Below, piece by piece: positions 25,213-38,112 of a stretch of 64,000 nucleotides of DNA. Each line of letters opens with the position of its first letter. Positions within the stretch are counted from its first letter, which is position 1. The notes beneath the pieces are model-generated. The model did not search any database and had not been told where the DNA came from. It saw nothing but the letters and a program-made list of their open reading frames with translations. The position numbers were made by a program, and so were the translations under genes. The stretch is from Anadara kagoshimensis (taxonomy: Eukaryota; Mollusca; Bivalvia; Arcoida; Arcidae), in NCBI GenBank assembly GCA_021292105.1, contig CM037864.1:43803816-43867815 (forward strand), given 5' to 3'.

Positions 25213-25265
25213 ATATTATACCAGTTTTAATTTTATAGCACTAGACGGCCGTGTCGGAATACTTT
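25213..25265 (-). ncRNA. Hammerhead-like remnant, copy B
   Basis: It abuts the 5' end of the RT pseudogene in the same sense. Minus strand: the 3' half of stem II (ATTCC), GACA in place of GAAA, stem III ACG/CGT with a GC loop, and GTC (25246-25244), followed by TAGTGCTATAAAATTAA as in copy A. The CUGAUGA box and the 5' half of stem II are missing. Confidence 0.5.
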
Positions 25266-25767
25266 GCATGAGAGTGTATACCTTAGTTTTTGATGAATTT
25301 GAGATTTTAAAAATCTAATGCTATTAAATTTTGTACTGAGTGTTTTTAACCAATGTTCCTAGATAAATCCAAATGCGGAAATATATTACTCGAACAGATT
25401 TGTGATCAGTTCTTAAATTTAAGGCTATATATTGTGTTACGTCGAACAAAAGACTTAAATACTTGTACGTAAAATTAAATCATCATATGATAGAAAGAAA
25501 AGAAGTTCAAGTGTTTGTTTATGAACAAAATGTGATGTTTATATTCCATTGGTAATATTTCGCCTAGTAAAACTAAATATTGCAATTATTTTATTGCAGA
25601 AATAGATTATTGTAGAGCATGATATAAATAAGGATGTAATTATTTATTTTGCAATGAATCATTAAAAAGAAAACTGTAAATTATATTTAAGTATGATTAA
25701 ATGTTTTATGAAGTGTGATTTATTGATTGTGTAGGTGTGAGATAATAAACAAGTCATAATATTTACT

Positions 25768-25917
25768 CATCAAAAACAAAAATACTAATTCATGTCTAAA
25801 TCACAATCCGAACGCAAAGTAAAATCTATCTCTGAAACTTGCAAATTAATTTACACACGTAAACTACCAGGACAGTGAGGTCGGGTGCTCCGAAACAGTA
25901 AGCACTTCTTGCTTAGA
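25768..25917 (-). mobile_element. PLE-family 3' UTR fragment
   Basis: In + orientation: AAAACAAAAATACTAATTCA, CACAATCCGAACGCAAAG and GTGCTCCGAAACAGTAAGCA in family order. It carries the 3' terminus. Confidence 0.78.
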
Positions 25918-26371
25918 CTAAAAGTTAAACCTTAAGTTTTTCAAACCTTTAATGAATACCATGACGAAAATAAAGTTTAAATCACAGTAATTCTAAATTT
26001 GCATGCTTATGAATCACTGGTTGCACAATAAAATGGATGGTCTGGTTAATGACCCCATGAATACTATAACCTCACAAACTCCCATCCGTTTCCAGGGTCA
26101 AGGGTTTTATAATCATCAATTTTAATATGCGTTTGTCGTTTCTTGTCTTGTCTTGTGTATATTGGTATTGTGCCTTGTTGAATAAAGACAACTTTATGTC
26201 ATTTCAAATTTTCTGCAATTTATTCAAATAACTTTTCATATCTCACAAACTGTTTTTAAAAATTACCTATACATACAAATAAATATAATTCCTTTGAACC
26301 ATTTGGAAGTCAATAAAACTTTTTTGTTGGTAGTGAGCTAGGACTTAATTATTATTATAATTAAAATGCAG

Positions 26372-26418
<47 letters not shown>

Positions 26419-28096
26419 TTATAGATAATACTAATAATACAATCTTATAATAATAAGAATAATAATTATCAAACAGATCTAGATTTGTCCAAATCATACG
26501 ATGAGAAAGACATTGTGCATTCATCAAGATGTCAAGGATGACGAGGATTGTCTAAGTACTGTTAAGTGCCTTTGATTATCAGCTGAATCATTGCATTTTT
26601 TCAATGTTTGAAATTATCATAGTTTGAAAAAGCAGACCAAAGTGGTATGGAAATATGGAATTTTCTTCATAGAAAGGAACGTAACAATATTTTCGCTAAA
26701 AGTAAATATATATAAAGTCAAAACGTATTCATAAATTAAGTAACATTTACCTGAGCAGGTTGTGTATAGACATGTTCATTGTATTCAGTTCGGCATAATG
26801 GTGTAACATGCGCCATTACTCCATCAGATATAAGCCTTTGAAAAATAAATCGCGACACCCACCTAGGAAATTTATCATTAGCGCAGGCGCGGCTTTCTTA
26901 AACTTGAAAATTAAAATAGGAAGGGTTATCTATTTCCCGAAAATAGGACTGGAACCTGATCGTTGCTTTTTGTGCTGTTCACTACCATCAAGAATAATTA
27001 CATTGCTTTAAGATATACCTTTCCGAAATGAAAATAGATCAATTACAAAGACTGATACACAAAAACTATTTCCGTATATGAAATACATTTTCCATCAACA
27101 AGAAAGTACATATATGACATTATTAAATTATATTCGCAGTAGAAACAGACACAAAGACATTGGAATTACATAATACAAATAATTAGGAAAGAATGTACTG
27201 AAGTTTTGCATATAAAATAAATTTCAAAATTTAATTAAAATCGTATTTAAAAATTTGATAAATCTGATATGACCTTGTTAAATGGGGTGAAATTTATATT
27301 TCATAGTAGAAATTTAATAGTAAAGAGGTGAAACTGTTTTCTAGATTATTCAAGAACAATGTCAACGTATGTTACAGGTAAAATTCTTTACATTGTCACC
27401 TTAAACCCTTATGTCTGGATGTTTGTTACAGGTAAAGAGGAAGTTAATTTCCGGATTTTAATACTGTGTATCCTAAAATAGTTGATACATAGATCGATTG
27501 ACTAGCTTCAAGCATGCAATATAATTATTGTTTTATATCATGCGCACATTATATATTTATATCAATATACAATATTATAGGCTATTGCTCCTGTATGCTG
27601 AGATATTGCTGACCGAGAAACGGTTATCCATATTTTGATTGACGGTCAACCAAGACAATCACCAATATGTCATTACAGAGTGTCGTAGACAAGGTTCGAC
27701 GCTTATCAAATTTTACTGTAGGAAGAAGTTGTACTGATTTTAACCTGTAATCACAAAAAGATGTACATGTTTATGACTTTTCATCCTATGAAAGGAGATT
27801 AAAAAATTAATTTGTGCTTGGAAAGGGATAATGCATTTAAAGAAGCAAAAGAAAAGACTAAATGCTTTTACATTTAGACCATATACAAACATGGATAAAA
27901 ATACACTCATATGTGAGATATGCACTTGGAAATTACATTTTGCAAATTATAAGTAAAAAGAGGAGTTTTAGTATAGACTATATGTTTATATAAAATAAAA
28001 CACATGTAAACTTTTGCTGAATGTACGGGTTGTAAAGATGTTAAAAACTAATTAGTTGTTAGTATTATAATTAACACATATATCTTTGATATATTT
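25918..28096. other. AT-rich stretch with (ATA)n microsatellite
   Basis: A trinucleotide (ATA)n tract lies at 26372-26418. No coding or RNA gene was recognised. Confidence 0.55.
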
Positions 28097-28200
28097 GACG
28101 TTCCATTCATTCTCAATTTTGATTTCACAAGCTTGTAGAACGGTTACTGCCTACTCTTCCGGAACCTCTGCTGGCCTCATTTCCCTAGTGGAAGTATGTT
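28097..28200 (+). mobile_element. Short PLE-family 3' UTR fragment
   Basis: GACGTTCCATTCATTCTCAA, then CTCTTCCGGAACCTC and TTTCCCTAGTGGAAG. The central part is rearranged relative to full copies. Confidence 0.65.
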
Positions 28201-30335
28201 GGCGGTTAATTATTCTAAGATTACTTATGCACTATTTACAAGGATTAACTATACCATAAATGATAACATTACTCGAGTGTTATAAATTTTATATTATACA
28301 TTTTCACAAAGGTATTGTCTGTAAACGTAATTTTTAAAGTAAATCTTCTGTTTCTAGATGCGTATACTAGTGGTTACTTAAGGCTGAATAAACATCTCCA
28401 ATTTAAGCTTTTATGAAATTTAAGTTGTTGTATGCAATTGTTTCAATTGAGTTTTTAATCACTCCCATAATAAGCGACGTGACGCCCTAGTGGTTAAAGT
28501 TTTATACTCTGTAAGCGAAAAATAGATATACGCATATTATGTCTGAAGGGTGTTCTTAATAAGCTCTGTATTTTCTAATTCAATTGATTTTAGATGTATT
28601 CTGGAACGGTAGGAGACTGCTTTAAAAAATTCCCCTAAATTAGTCATTTTCTTTTTAAAAAAAGAGAGAGAGGAAACCGTCCATGCATGCGGTCAAAAAG
28701 GAACAAATCTATCGCGGATTTCAACATAACCGCTATGCACTCAAAGCTCCAGGTTAATATTCCAGTCCCTCAAGTCAGTACGAACCTTGAAATTTTTTGT
28801 GTAGGAAATGCAAAACCATCTTTGCAAATGATACATTTTTGTTTTTACAATTTTAGATATAATTTAATTTTATTGTATGTTTTAATTTTTGAAACACAAG
28901 GTAGTTTAAATCTCAATGTTAACATTTAATTGATCAAATTATGAAAAATGCAAAGAGGGGAATAAACAAACTATTTAAATCAAAATAATAAAATTGAAAT
29001 TTGTATTTTATAAACAAGTAATAGAAAACTTTACTTAAAATATATAACTAAACTATACATACATACATACATACATACATACATACTGACAATAAAAATA
29101 CAAGCACAAAATAAATAAATAAAATACAAAGTACATCACAAAACAATAAAGTACAGATCAAAGAAATTAAAATCCATGTAAACAAATTGTTAAAATATAA
29201 ACACACTATTAAAGACAATTAAAAGAAATTGAATCCGTGTATGACGAAGCACTTTTAAATTTATATATGGAATATTATGCGGTTAATAAGCACAATGACA
29301 CGATAGAGGAAATCAATGCTAAACTTACCTGTTTGCGTTAGAGGAAGTAAAACTGTGTTATGACAGTAATGACTCAATGCCCTGTAGATATTTATCTTTT
29401 TACTTGGAAGGTAATCTTGATTACCTTGTCTTAGCCGAACTGATAAGAGTCACGTGATGTCGTTGAAATTGATGTATACAAATGTACATATTCCGAATAG
29501 GTCTTCCGATTGTTTGCGGTTTTTATGAGGATCCTGCTGAACAAACCTTACCAAATTTACCGACTTTAAACATACGTGATTTGTTTTCCTATATGTATAT
29601 GACCACGACAAAAACATAACAACACGTAACTATCTCTCTGTGACAACATTTATTATATTTATTAAGATGAGTCTTTTATAATAATTTAATTCAATGTATA
29701 CATTGTATTAGGATTGTTCCATACGTTAATAAACTAAATTAAAGTTCAGAAAATATATTTTTTACATACTTTATGTATATTTTGCACACTGTTAATATGA
29801 TTGAAATAACACAGTTCGTAATAGAGATAGTGTAAACATGGGCGGAGCTATATGTATACATATGGATATTTGAAACATATATACAACGCGAATATGTTTA
29901 TTGTCATTAGTATATTGTCGACAAACTACATTATGTCAAAATGGTAGATTTAAATTATTAAATCAGTGTAATTGGTAATGCTAGATGAAATATATAGAAA
30001 GATGAAAAATGTACTTCACATCATAATAATTAGAAATAATTTTAATTTTGTATTTTGGAATTTATGCATGGTTATATATTGCTGATCCACAACTTTTCTC
30101 TTGATCGAACATGTTACCCGATTAGTATATACTTTTTCATTTATTATATTGTACTTAAAATACAAAACAGCAATTAATGAGAAACTATTGGCTTGTTTTT
30201 AAAATGAAATATTTCTTTTTCAAAAACGTTAATGAAAGAGCACAACATTTCCGAGTAACGTAAGGTAAAACAATTGCCACGATTACATCATATTATCATA
30301 TTCTATATTCATAACAGTTTCTGTACAGAAGCAGA
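28201..30335. other. AT-rich stretch with (ATAC)n and possible degraded tRNA-like head
   Basis: (ATAC)n lies at 29055-29087. Near 28482-28505, GACGCCCTAGTGGTTAAAG resembles the A-box part of a tRNA-derived SINE, but no B box follows. No gene was recognised. Confidence 0.4.
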
Positions 30336-30466
30336 ATGTAAGTACATTTCCGGAGTACCCGGTCTTAAGTCTCTGGGACTTCACGTGTTTTTCTTAATTT
30401 GTCAGTTTTCAAAGACGTTACGTTGCTGTTTGAATTGGTTTTTAAACATTGACTGGTATGCTTGTG
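30336..30466 (+). mobile_element. PLE-family 3' UTR terminal fragment
   Basis: TTCCGGAGTACCCGGTCT, GGGACTTCACGTGTTT, AATTTGTCAGTTTTCAAAG and GACTGGTATG in family order. Confidence 0.72.
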
Positions 30467-31217
30467 ATGTGAAAGCCTCGGATTATTGAGACCATCACAA
30501 AGCAGATACAGACAGACAACAAACTATAGTATCAACCGGAAACATACTTATAATGTATTATCAAGGGAATTATTAAAGAGACGTTTAAAAAAATTCAAAA
30601 GTTACAGACACAAAAATAGAAACTTATCAAGATAGTCAATCAATTAAATAAAATAATTTTATGTGGAAATAGTATACAAGCAGACGTAGTAACTTTATCA
30701 TAAAGCAAAATGTCCTGTAGAATGATCTACTAAGGTAGATTGCTCACGTGTTAACAAAATAAAATATTTTTGTAAATCACAAGATATGATTGAAATAAGT
30801 TAACAAACATTTCATTTATTGCTCTATATATGCGTAAAATTTTGTTGTTTCGTCCTTTTGAAATAAATGTTATCAATAGTGCCTAACATTTATAATCAAA
30901 CCAGAAATGATCAACATTAATATTTCGTTATATCATAAGTTATGTTTCCTGTCTGTCATACATTTTTCAGATCGTTTTAACTATTTTTATAATGTGAACC
31001 TTTTGGCAAAAACTGTATACCATCGCTAACGCTTCAGTTTATTTGTGTGAAACAAAACCTTGTTTAATCTGGAGAGCAGGCAATCGCCAAATCATTCAAC
31101 TCCGCAAACAGACATACAGATGACGTTCTATATCGCAATAATGCTAAAAAAGAGACAATGTGGATGTCAACCCTCTTTAGTAAATATGAAATAAGAGATA
31201 AGAATAATTATTTAAAT
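30467..31217. other. AT-rich stretch, nothing recognised
   Basis: No gene or repeat recognised. Confidence 0.5.
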
Positions 31218-31400
31218 TTTGTCCTCCATATGTTGACTGGCATCATGAAAGGTTAAATTTAATGTTATATGGCAAACCTGCTGCTGACTATACGTTTTCT
31301 ATAGTCAATTATTTTCTATTTCTTTTTTGCAGCAATATACCTGCGTCTCTTTTAAATACTTAACGTTCCATGTTGCTTTCATTCTCCATTTTCAAATTAC
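31218..31400 (+). mobile_element. PLE-family RT fragment with internal deletion
   Basis: Sense codons match the HERLHLKLYDKRDDF segment (here diverged) and continue FSIVNYF and a remnant of CSNIPAS. The sequence then jumps to the UTR phrase CGTTCCATGTTGCTTTCATT, so about 200 bp of RT is deleted. Confidence 0.7.
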
Positions 31401-31407
31401 AATCACA

Positions 31408-31500
31408 AACGCTTAGTACAAACTTGTGAAAACTGGCAAATTAAAGTACATTGCGTAGTTTCATCAGGAAAGTGAGACCCAGTGCTCCGGAAATGTAAGG
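31408..31500 (-). mobile_element. PLE-family 3' UTR fragment, opposite orientation
   Basis: In + orientation: AACTGGCAAATTAAAGTACA, TTTCATCAGGAAAGTGAGAC and GTGCTCCGGAA. Its 3' side faces the neighbouring + strand fragment. Confidence 0.72.
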
Positions 31501-31667
31501 TCATTAAATCTAGTTTGCTACATAAAGCAAATTTGATATCCAAATTAATAAGAAAGAGTTTATCTGATTTCAGAATTTTAGATAGAAAAAAAAGACTCCA
31601 TAAAATGAAATACAAATTTATCCATGACCAAACGGCAATCCCAAAACAAAGTATCAACATTAAACAC

Positions 31668-31930
31668 TAGCAAAAAAAATTAGCATATGCACTTCTGCCG
31701 GGGAAATGAGACTATGTTCTCCAGGAGGATAATTATAAGCAGCTGTTTAGCTACCTTCACCCGCCAATTGTGTAATCAAAATTGAGAATGAACGGATAAG
31801 AAACTATGGGACGTCCAAGGTAATTTTGCATACAGAGACATCATACTTATCAGGGACTCGCTAAGATAATAGTAATTTATTTGATCTTCGTGTGGCAGCA
31901 GAAACCCCAGTTTTGCTGTAAAAACTGCAT
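31668..31930 (-). mobile_element. PLE-family fragment: 3' UTR and RT end
   Basis: In + orientation: CTTCTGCCGGGGAAATGAGA, CACCCGCCAATTGTGTAATC, ACTATGGGACGTCCAAG and ACATCATACTTATCA. Heavily diverged toward its 5' side. Confidence 0.7.
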
Positions 31931-32599
31931 GTATTTAGTCATTCCATTGGTATTGTTCTCAAATATGTAAATTATAAAATTAGGTTTGATGTTTAAAAGT
32001 ATCAATACTACTATGATTTCTGTACGACATATGTTATTACAATGAATTAATTAATGACGTACACAAGTAAAGTGGGAAACAATAATAAATAAAAATACTT
32101 TTATTGCTGTTATTTTTCATTTACAAACTAGGGCGTGCTGATTTTTACATATGTTTGTGCTCGTTTGCATGGTTTTAATTTTTAAAAGCAATTTGGAATG
32201 TAAGGAGTATGGGAGATAATCCTTTCAATATCTGGAAAACAAAAAACCAAGCATCTGATTGTTTTATTTTATTTTAGGAATATCAAACCAACTTCCTATA
32301 TTTGTTTTCTAAATTAATCTATTTCCCCGATGGTAGGAAATTTTGATATTTGTTGTTTACAACTTTCAACGGAAATTAAGACATGTTTGGTAATAAAAAG
32401 TTATGATTTTATTGTTTTAATGAATTGTAAAGCATATCATGGCATGCCTTGTCTTTAAATGTGTATTAAACAGAATATGATAATAAATAGCATCTATTTT
32501 TCTTTCTATTAGTTATCATATATAAGTAGCAAGCATCGAATTATCTCCCTGTGGTATTTCAAATAAACAAAAAGATGTTTAGAGGAGGGGTGATAAGCC

Positions 32600-32790
32600 C
32601 CAGTATGTTTTCTGAGTTGCAACAGGGGCTTTGTGTGCAACGTAGCAAGCTGCTTACAAATAAATTGTTGAACTAGGGGTAATGCAGGCCTAGGATAATC
32701 AGGGCCCTCGGAGTTTTATAAGCGCCATGACAGTATTGTTGATAAGTATGACATCTCTATTAAAAATGACTAACACGATATAGCTTCATT
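32600..32790 (+). mobile_element. PLE-family RT C-terminal fragment
   Basis: Sense words match the LLTNKLL region (CTTACAAATAAATTGTTGAA), then GCCTAGGATAATCAGGGCCC and ACAGTATTGTTGATAAGTAT (HSIVDKYD codons). No 3' UTR remains. Confidence 0.72.
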
Positions 32791-32814
32791 TTGCAATTGT
32801 ATTTACATAATTCC

Positions 32815-32990
32815 AAACTACCTCTATCACAAAAAACGCGTATGTATCTTAAACATAATCTAACCGGTTCTGACAGTGTCACACATTTCCGTCTTGATAT
32901 TGCAATCAGGTCACACGAGATTTGTTGAATACATTATTATGTGGAAATTACTTTTACAGTGTTAGAAACTATTTATTTATCGAGGTGTCT
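32815..32990 (+). repeat. Low-copy repeat, copy 1 of 2
   Basis: Shares with 34940-35125, in order: AACTACCTCTA, TATCTTAAACATAATCTAAC, CGGTTC, ATTGTAATCAGGTCA-type and CGAGATTTGTTGAA words, and TTTACAGTGT. Class unknown. Confidence 0.72.
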
Positions 32991-34700
32991 AAGCCGATTA
33001 TGCTTAACTCACATGCTTTTGTTTTGTACATCTAAATACGTATATGCCGCAATATTAATAACTGAAAATGAAAATGTTACACGCAATTCGACGTCAGAGA
33101 ACAAACGTTACCACTGGTTACGCCAACAATGGTGACGTTACGTTCTTATATGCAGTTACTGTCGGTAACGTCAAAAGATGTGTTGTTTTACGTCATACTT
33201 CACAGGATGTTCTTACACCTAAAACTTTTAATTTCATGCTTGTTTCAGTGTTATTTTAAAGAACTTATACTGGTAATGGTGATACTACTATAATACTTTA
33301 TAAAAAATAAGCATCATCATGTTGAAAACTTTCATTTAAGATTTTAACATATTTCCGTTATTTTTTGGAAGTAATTTAATATTCGTTTATAAAACTTCAA
33401 ACTTTTCTTTTATGTTTGCAAAAATCTACAAGAAATTGAAAAACAATCTGACATTTCATCCATTTAATTTATTATCGTTTTATAAAACTTGCTTTGTTCC
33501 CTGCTTCTTTCTTCATTTGAAAAAACCAGAACCCATATTAAATTTTAAGATTTAAAAAACACAGAAATTGCTTTTTTATAGGTATATCAATAACAATTTT
33601 AGAAGAGCAGGTTTGTAAACATGCAACTGATTTTTTTAAATTTTGATTATTTCTTCTTCAATGCAAGCAAAATATTATTTAATTATTTAATGTTAACGAC
33701 ATTTCTTAAAAGTTTTGCACAATATAACTTAGTACCTTTTTGCTCCGTTTTTAGTAATTTAATTTTAACTTGCTGATGATCGCCGTTTTTTATATTGATG
33801 CTAGTAATATCATATTTTACCATTAATAAAGCGACACAATACTGCTGAGTATCAGTTAGTTTAATCAATCAATATAACCAACGATATTTTATGCATGATG
33901 TAGCATGTCTTTTTTTAATTATGCTTCTCAATTTATGTAAGTAACTTAATTTATTTTATTTAAATATGTTTTTAAAAAATACAAAAACCATGTAATTGTC
34001 CACAGCCAATACAATAAAAATACCAAACATTTCAAGTAAATGATAAAACAGACAAACAAGACAATAAAAGAAAAATATCTTGGTTCCGATGATCATAAAA
34101 TCTCCAATTTTTTGGAAAGACATTCCCAAATACCTTTTAGTCACTTTTGAACTTTATTGTTATAAAGCCTTGAAAGGTAGTACATCAAAACGTTTCATGT
34201 ACATATGAAAAACGGCAATTTTGGCCATTTAGATTGTCAGAAATATTTCAGATTAACGCTGTTTTGTTTTTTTTATTTGATTCAAAATGTACTATTTTTC
34301 AAACCTTATTAACTGCGGTAAGATCAGTTTACAATTCTAATGCCGATAAATATGTGTTCCTAACTGTACACATTTTTAGTGTAATTGGGTATTTTCTATT
34401 TGTGAACCGTTATACTTTTATTTTACAAATTTGTACCCCTCAACATATAAATATACAATATATAATGCAATGTATTCTATTATGATCATGTCTTATACTA
34501 TTTTTTACTTTTATAATACAATCAAAAATAGTATAACAATGACAATACATGATCATCAATATCATGTTTATAAAAAATGTATATGACATATGTATATGTA
34601 TAGGTAAAAATAAGTTAGAAAATTTTCAAAGAGAATGGCAACAAATCCACCATATTATTATATAGAACACAAAGAACAATCTTGAATCATAGTGTGAAAA

Positions 34701-34738
<38 letters not shown>

Positions 34739-34939
34739 AAACTATTCAATATATTTATGTTAATCAAAATGTATGTATTGTTGTATTATCGTTCTTTTTT
34801 GTGTTATGTATATATATTGAATATGAAATAAAGAAAAGAAAAAAAAAAAAATGTATATGACATTGATATTGATGCAGGTTCAAGATATATGTGTAACCAG
34901 CCAAATCAAAAGAACGGTTTTACGACGTACATGTATTTT
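32991..34939. other. AT-rich stretch with a fold-back and (TC)n
   Basis: ATGATCATGTCTTATACTA at 34482 has an imperfect inverted partner ending at about 34557, which gives a small fold-back. (TC)n lies at 34703-34737. Two single copies of AAAAAATGTATATGACAT (about 34575 and 34847) resemble one end of the 58-bp palindrome family. No gene. Confidence 0.45.
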
Positions 34940-35125
34940 AAACTACCTCTAATCCCCTGAGCATGTATAGAGTACAAAGTATCTTAAACGTAATATAACC
35001 GGTTCATACATTACTTAATATTTCCTTCCTGGTATTGTAATCAGGTCAGTCGAGATTTTTTGAAAATGTAATATCTGGGACAATCACGTTTACAGTGTAA
35101 CAAACAGCTTATCTAATGGGGTGTA
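34940..35125 (+). repeat. Low-copy repeat, copy 2 of 2
   Basis: Direct-orientation partner of 32815-32990, about 2.1 kb away, with the same word order. Confidence 0.72.
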
Positions 35126-35410
35126 TAAATGTGTTATGTTTTTTTAGTCATGTCCTTAAAGCATATCATAATCTTTGGGTTTTTTGTGTTAGAAGAAATA
35201 ATGCTGAATTGGTCTCTCGATAGAGATATAGTGAAGTTTTTGTCAAGGTATGACACTCATTTATAACAGCATATACAAGTCTGTGCCCAGTTTGATGGTA
35301 AAGAAATAAGTGAATAAAACTAAACACCTTTTCACAGTGAAAAAGTCATCGATTTTTTTAATGACAAGTTGACAAATATTACATACTATTTCATAATCAT
35401 ATATGTAATC

Positions 35411-35520
35411 AAATCAAAAACAAACATTATACTAATACATGTCCGACAGATCAGAAGCCAAGTAAAAACCTTTAGACTGTCACGTTAGCTTAGACAAGTA
35501 TAAGCAATTCCATCATCAAA
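35411..35520 (-). mobile_element. PLE-family 3' UTR terminal fragment
   Basis: In + orientation: ATACTAATACATGTCCGACA, CAGAAGCCAAGTAAAAACC and GTCACGTTAGCTTAGACA in family order. Confidence 0.75.
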
Positions 35521-37500
35521 GATGGAGAATATCCGCCACAGTATTGTAAAAACAGTACTATCCCAATCCACAAATACATTTTGTAAACATAAACCTAATT
35601 CAATGTCTCTGTCGACCAATTTTACTAATATTACTTATACATGTAATAGTGATTGAAACATGTGTTATGCACGCAACTGCACGAACATGACAACGTGCAA
35701 TGAGACCTGTTTATGTCACATTCAAGGATTGTCTTTAAGGGATAAGAAAAGCTCATACTTGATTTGTAGTACTGGAGCACTTGTTAGTTGATAAAGGATT
35801 GTCTATTGCAGCCCTTTAAACGTTTCGGTCTTTTAATATACATTATCTGATTACAATTAATTTGAACAGGAGAAAGGTCAATAGTGCCAATGGTAAAATG
35901 CTAATATATCAGCATGTTATCCGTTGTCTTAAATCTAACAATAGACGTAATAACTTATGTGTTATTTTGATTTGTTTTGGTACAATTATTTTATAAATCG
36001 GTCACATGATGCTGTCAACAAAACAATAGTTATTTACCAAAACTACTAAACAGTACTATCGTCTAATTTGGTATTTCTATATTTGTATACATATACATCC
36101 ATTTTTTAAAAATGTATTAAAAACAAATTTAAACATTGTATATGACAATATAGCAAACATGAGAACAAAAAATTAAAATATATTTTTTATATCATTATAC
36201 GTACACGTGTCGCCAGTAGGACCTGTGCATATCAAAATGTTCCTTGCAATTTGACTCTAAAATCATAAATATTACCAAGGGCTGCATCAAAAGAAACCGT
36301 TTTTTATCATGACGATTATTGTTGCACCGTAAAAATCGTAAAATTTGTCACCTGATGAAATCTGAAAACTGTGATCAAATCCAATCGCGTATCGAAATTG
36401 TCTGCGGTGGCTTTTAATTTTAAGTTGTCATTTAGATGCTCGTTTTGAAGAAACTAACAACTAACCGAGGGACCCGGTATTCGTGCATACTTAAAACAAC
36501 AATGTATACGTATAGCAGGAGTTGTGTAGACTACCTGTGATCGCGATAGAGGGCGTTTAGAAATGACTCACCTTACTAATGTAAACACTCGATGGTTATG
36601 TTTTCATTTAGAAAGAGTTTGTGTTTGTGTACTGTGGTTATGTCGAAAATGATGCACCTCAAAAACATAGTAACAAATACTCACTTTTCTTAATGGCAGC
36701 TTTTCATAACAATGTTCGCTGACAGCAGCATTGAACTAAATGTGTGTTTATGTTTAAGGTTGTTCATTCCCTAAAAATGTCTATTCACCCCAATTCTAAG
36801 AAATCGGTTTAAAAACTAGACCGAAACTAAGATCTACCCCATTTTTTGACACAACTTTGTATAAAAGACCAAAAGGTATTTAAATTTAAAATTTGTAAAA
36901 AGTCTTAATGATGCTCTATTTATTCATTATAAGAGGTCACTATATATACGGCATATTCACTGCAGGAATCCAATTATTTTCCGCATTGAATGGACATGCC
37001 CTTTAGTGACAGCTATTTCCATATCGTTTAAGAAACACAAAGGCAAGTAATAATAACGATATCCTACAAGATCTCACCTGTTTAAATTGATTACACCAAT
37101 CAGTGGAGATTATTGCATAAGACAAATATATTTTATGAGTTTTCAAATTTCAGCAGGTCATGATTTTAATTTTACGATTTTACTCGCTTCAGTGTTAGAC
37201 TAGGCACATTTTCAGAAAAGACGTCGTTTTAAAGAGGAAGAGGCATTTTTTAGTAAAAGCAAACCATATATCCTTCTTATCTAATTTGGGTGTGCTGAGT
37301 ACGAAAATGGCAGATACCAAGCTGAAAAATTCCTGTAAGTAGGTAAAAATTTACATACAAAATGGCCGCCAAAATCGAAATGCTTTTTTTGCATGAAAGT
37401 TGATATAAAAGTTGTTTTATTAGCAAGAAACAGTAATTAATCAAAGATTGTAACATTACAAGGCTTATTTGGGTGTTAATGAGCAAAATATTTAAATAAA
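35521..37500. other. Unique sequence; degenerate palindrome relative at ~36.1 kb
   Basis: About 36098-36158 may be a decayed member of the 58-bp palindrome family (CATTTTTTAAAAATGTATT, then TTGTATATGACA). Near 37367, AAAATGGCCGCCAAAAT is a word shared with the repeats at 40-44 kb. No gene. Confidence 0.45.
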
Positions 37501-37990
37501 AGGCATATGGGCCTTATTGCTCACCTGAAAACATTTGGAAGATAGTGAAATTTTAGGGTCAACAACACCTTCGGTGATAATCAAATACAAAATTTGCTAC
37601 GGAGTTAGATCTTGACATGTTGAATTTTTTTTGCAACTTGGTGTTTTAATCTATTTATAATACTTTTACAAATATGGTCAAAATCATAAATTCGCAACAA
37701 ATTATACTCCAGGGGTAACAACTCCTTTATGGATCATTATATTATTACAAACATTGCTGCTTAGCATGCCATGTTCATTATTTTTCAATGTACTAGTATT
37801 GCTTTTATATCACACTAATAGTCTTCAAGTAAATAGCCACAAAACCAGCAAAATTTGCAAAAATAAATAAATAAATAAATAATTCAGGGGCAATAACTCT
37901 AAAATAGGTGGTTTGATATTAAGGAAATCAAAAGATCTGGCATGCTGATCAGCCTTCGTATCAGGTAGTCTAGCAACAAAGGTCATTATG
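37501..37990. repeat. Probable old interspersed repeat
   Basis: The phrases AGGGGTAACAACTCC (37711) and AGGGGCAATAACTCT (37887) occur about 175 bp apart. I know such phrases from dispersed repeats in bivalves. Boundaries and class are not resolved. An (AAAT)n tract lies at 37861-37883. Confidence 0.35.
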
Positions 37991-38032
37991 AAAAAATGTA
38001 TATATTTTATTCCTGTAAGAAGTTAACTTGTT

Positions 38033-38112
38033 TAACTTAAACCAGTGTTAAAAGTTTTCGTTTTTGTTTTTGGATTGTAATTTAAACATGGAACTGTATG
38101 TTTCTGTTAATT
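38033..38112 (+). mobile_element. Very short PLE-family 3' terminus
   Basis: AGTTTTCGTTTTTGTTTTTG, GGATTGTAATTTAAACATGG and GTATGTTTCTGTT match only the last ~80 bp of the family. Confidence 0.55.

Noticed and set aside
28482-28540. tRNA-like sequence (CCTAGTGGTTAAAG)
   Set aside because: Only an A-box-like part is present; no B box or foldable cloverleaf follows.
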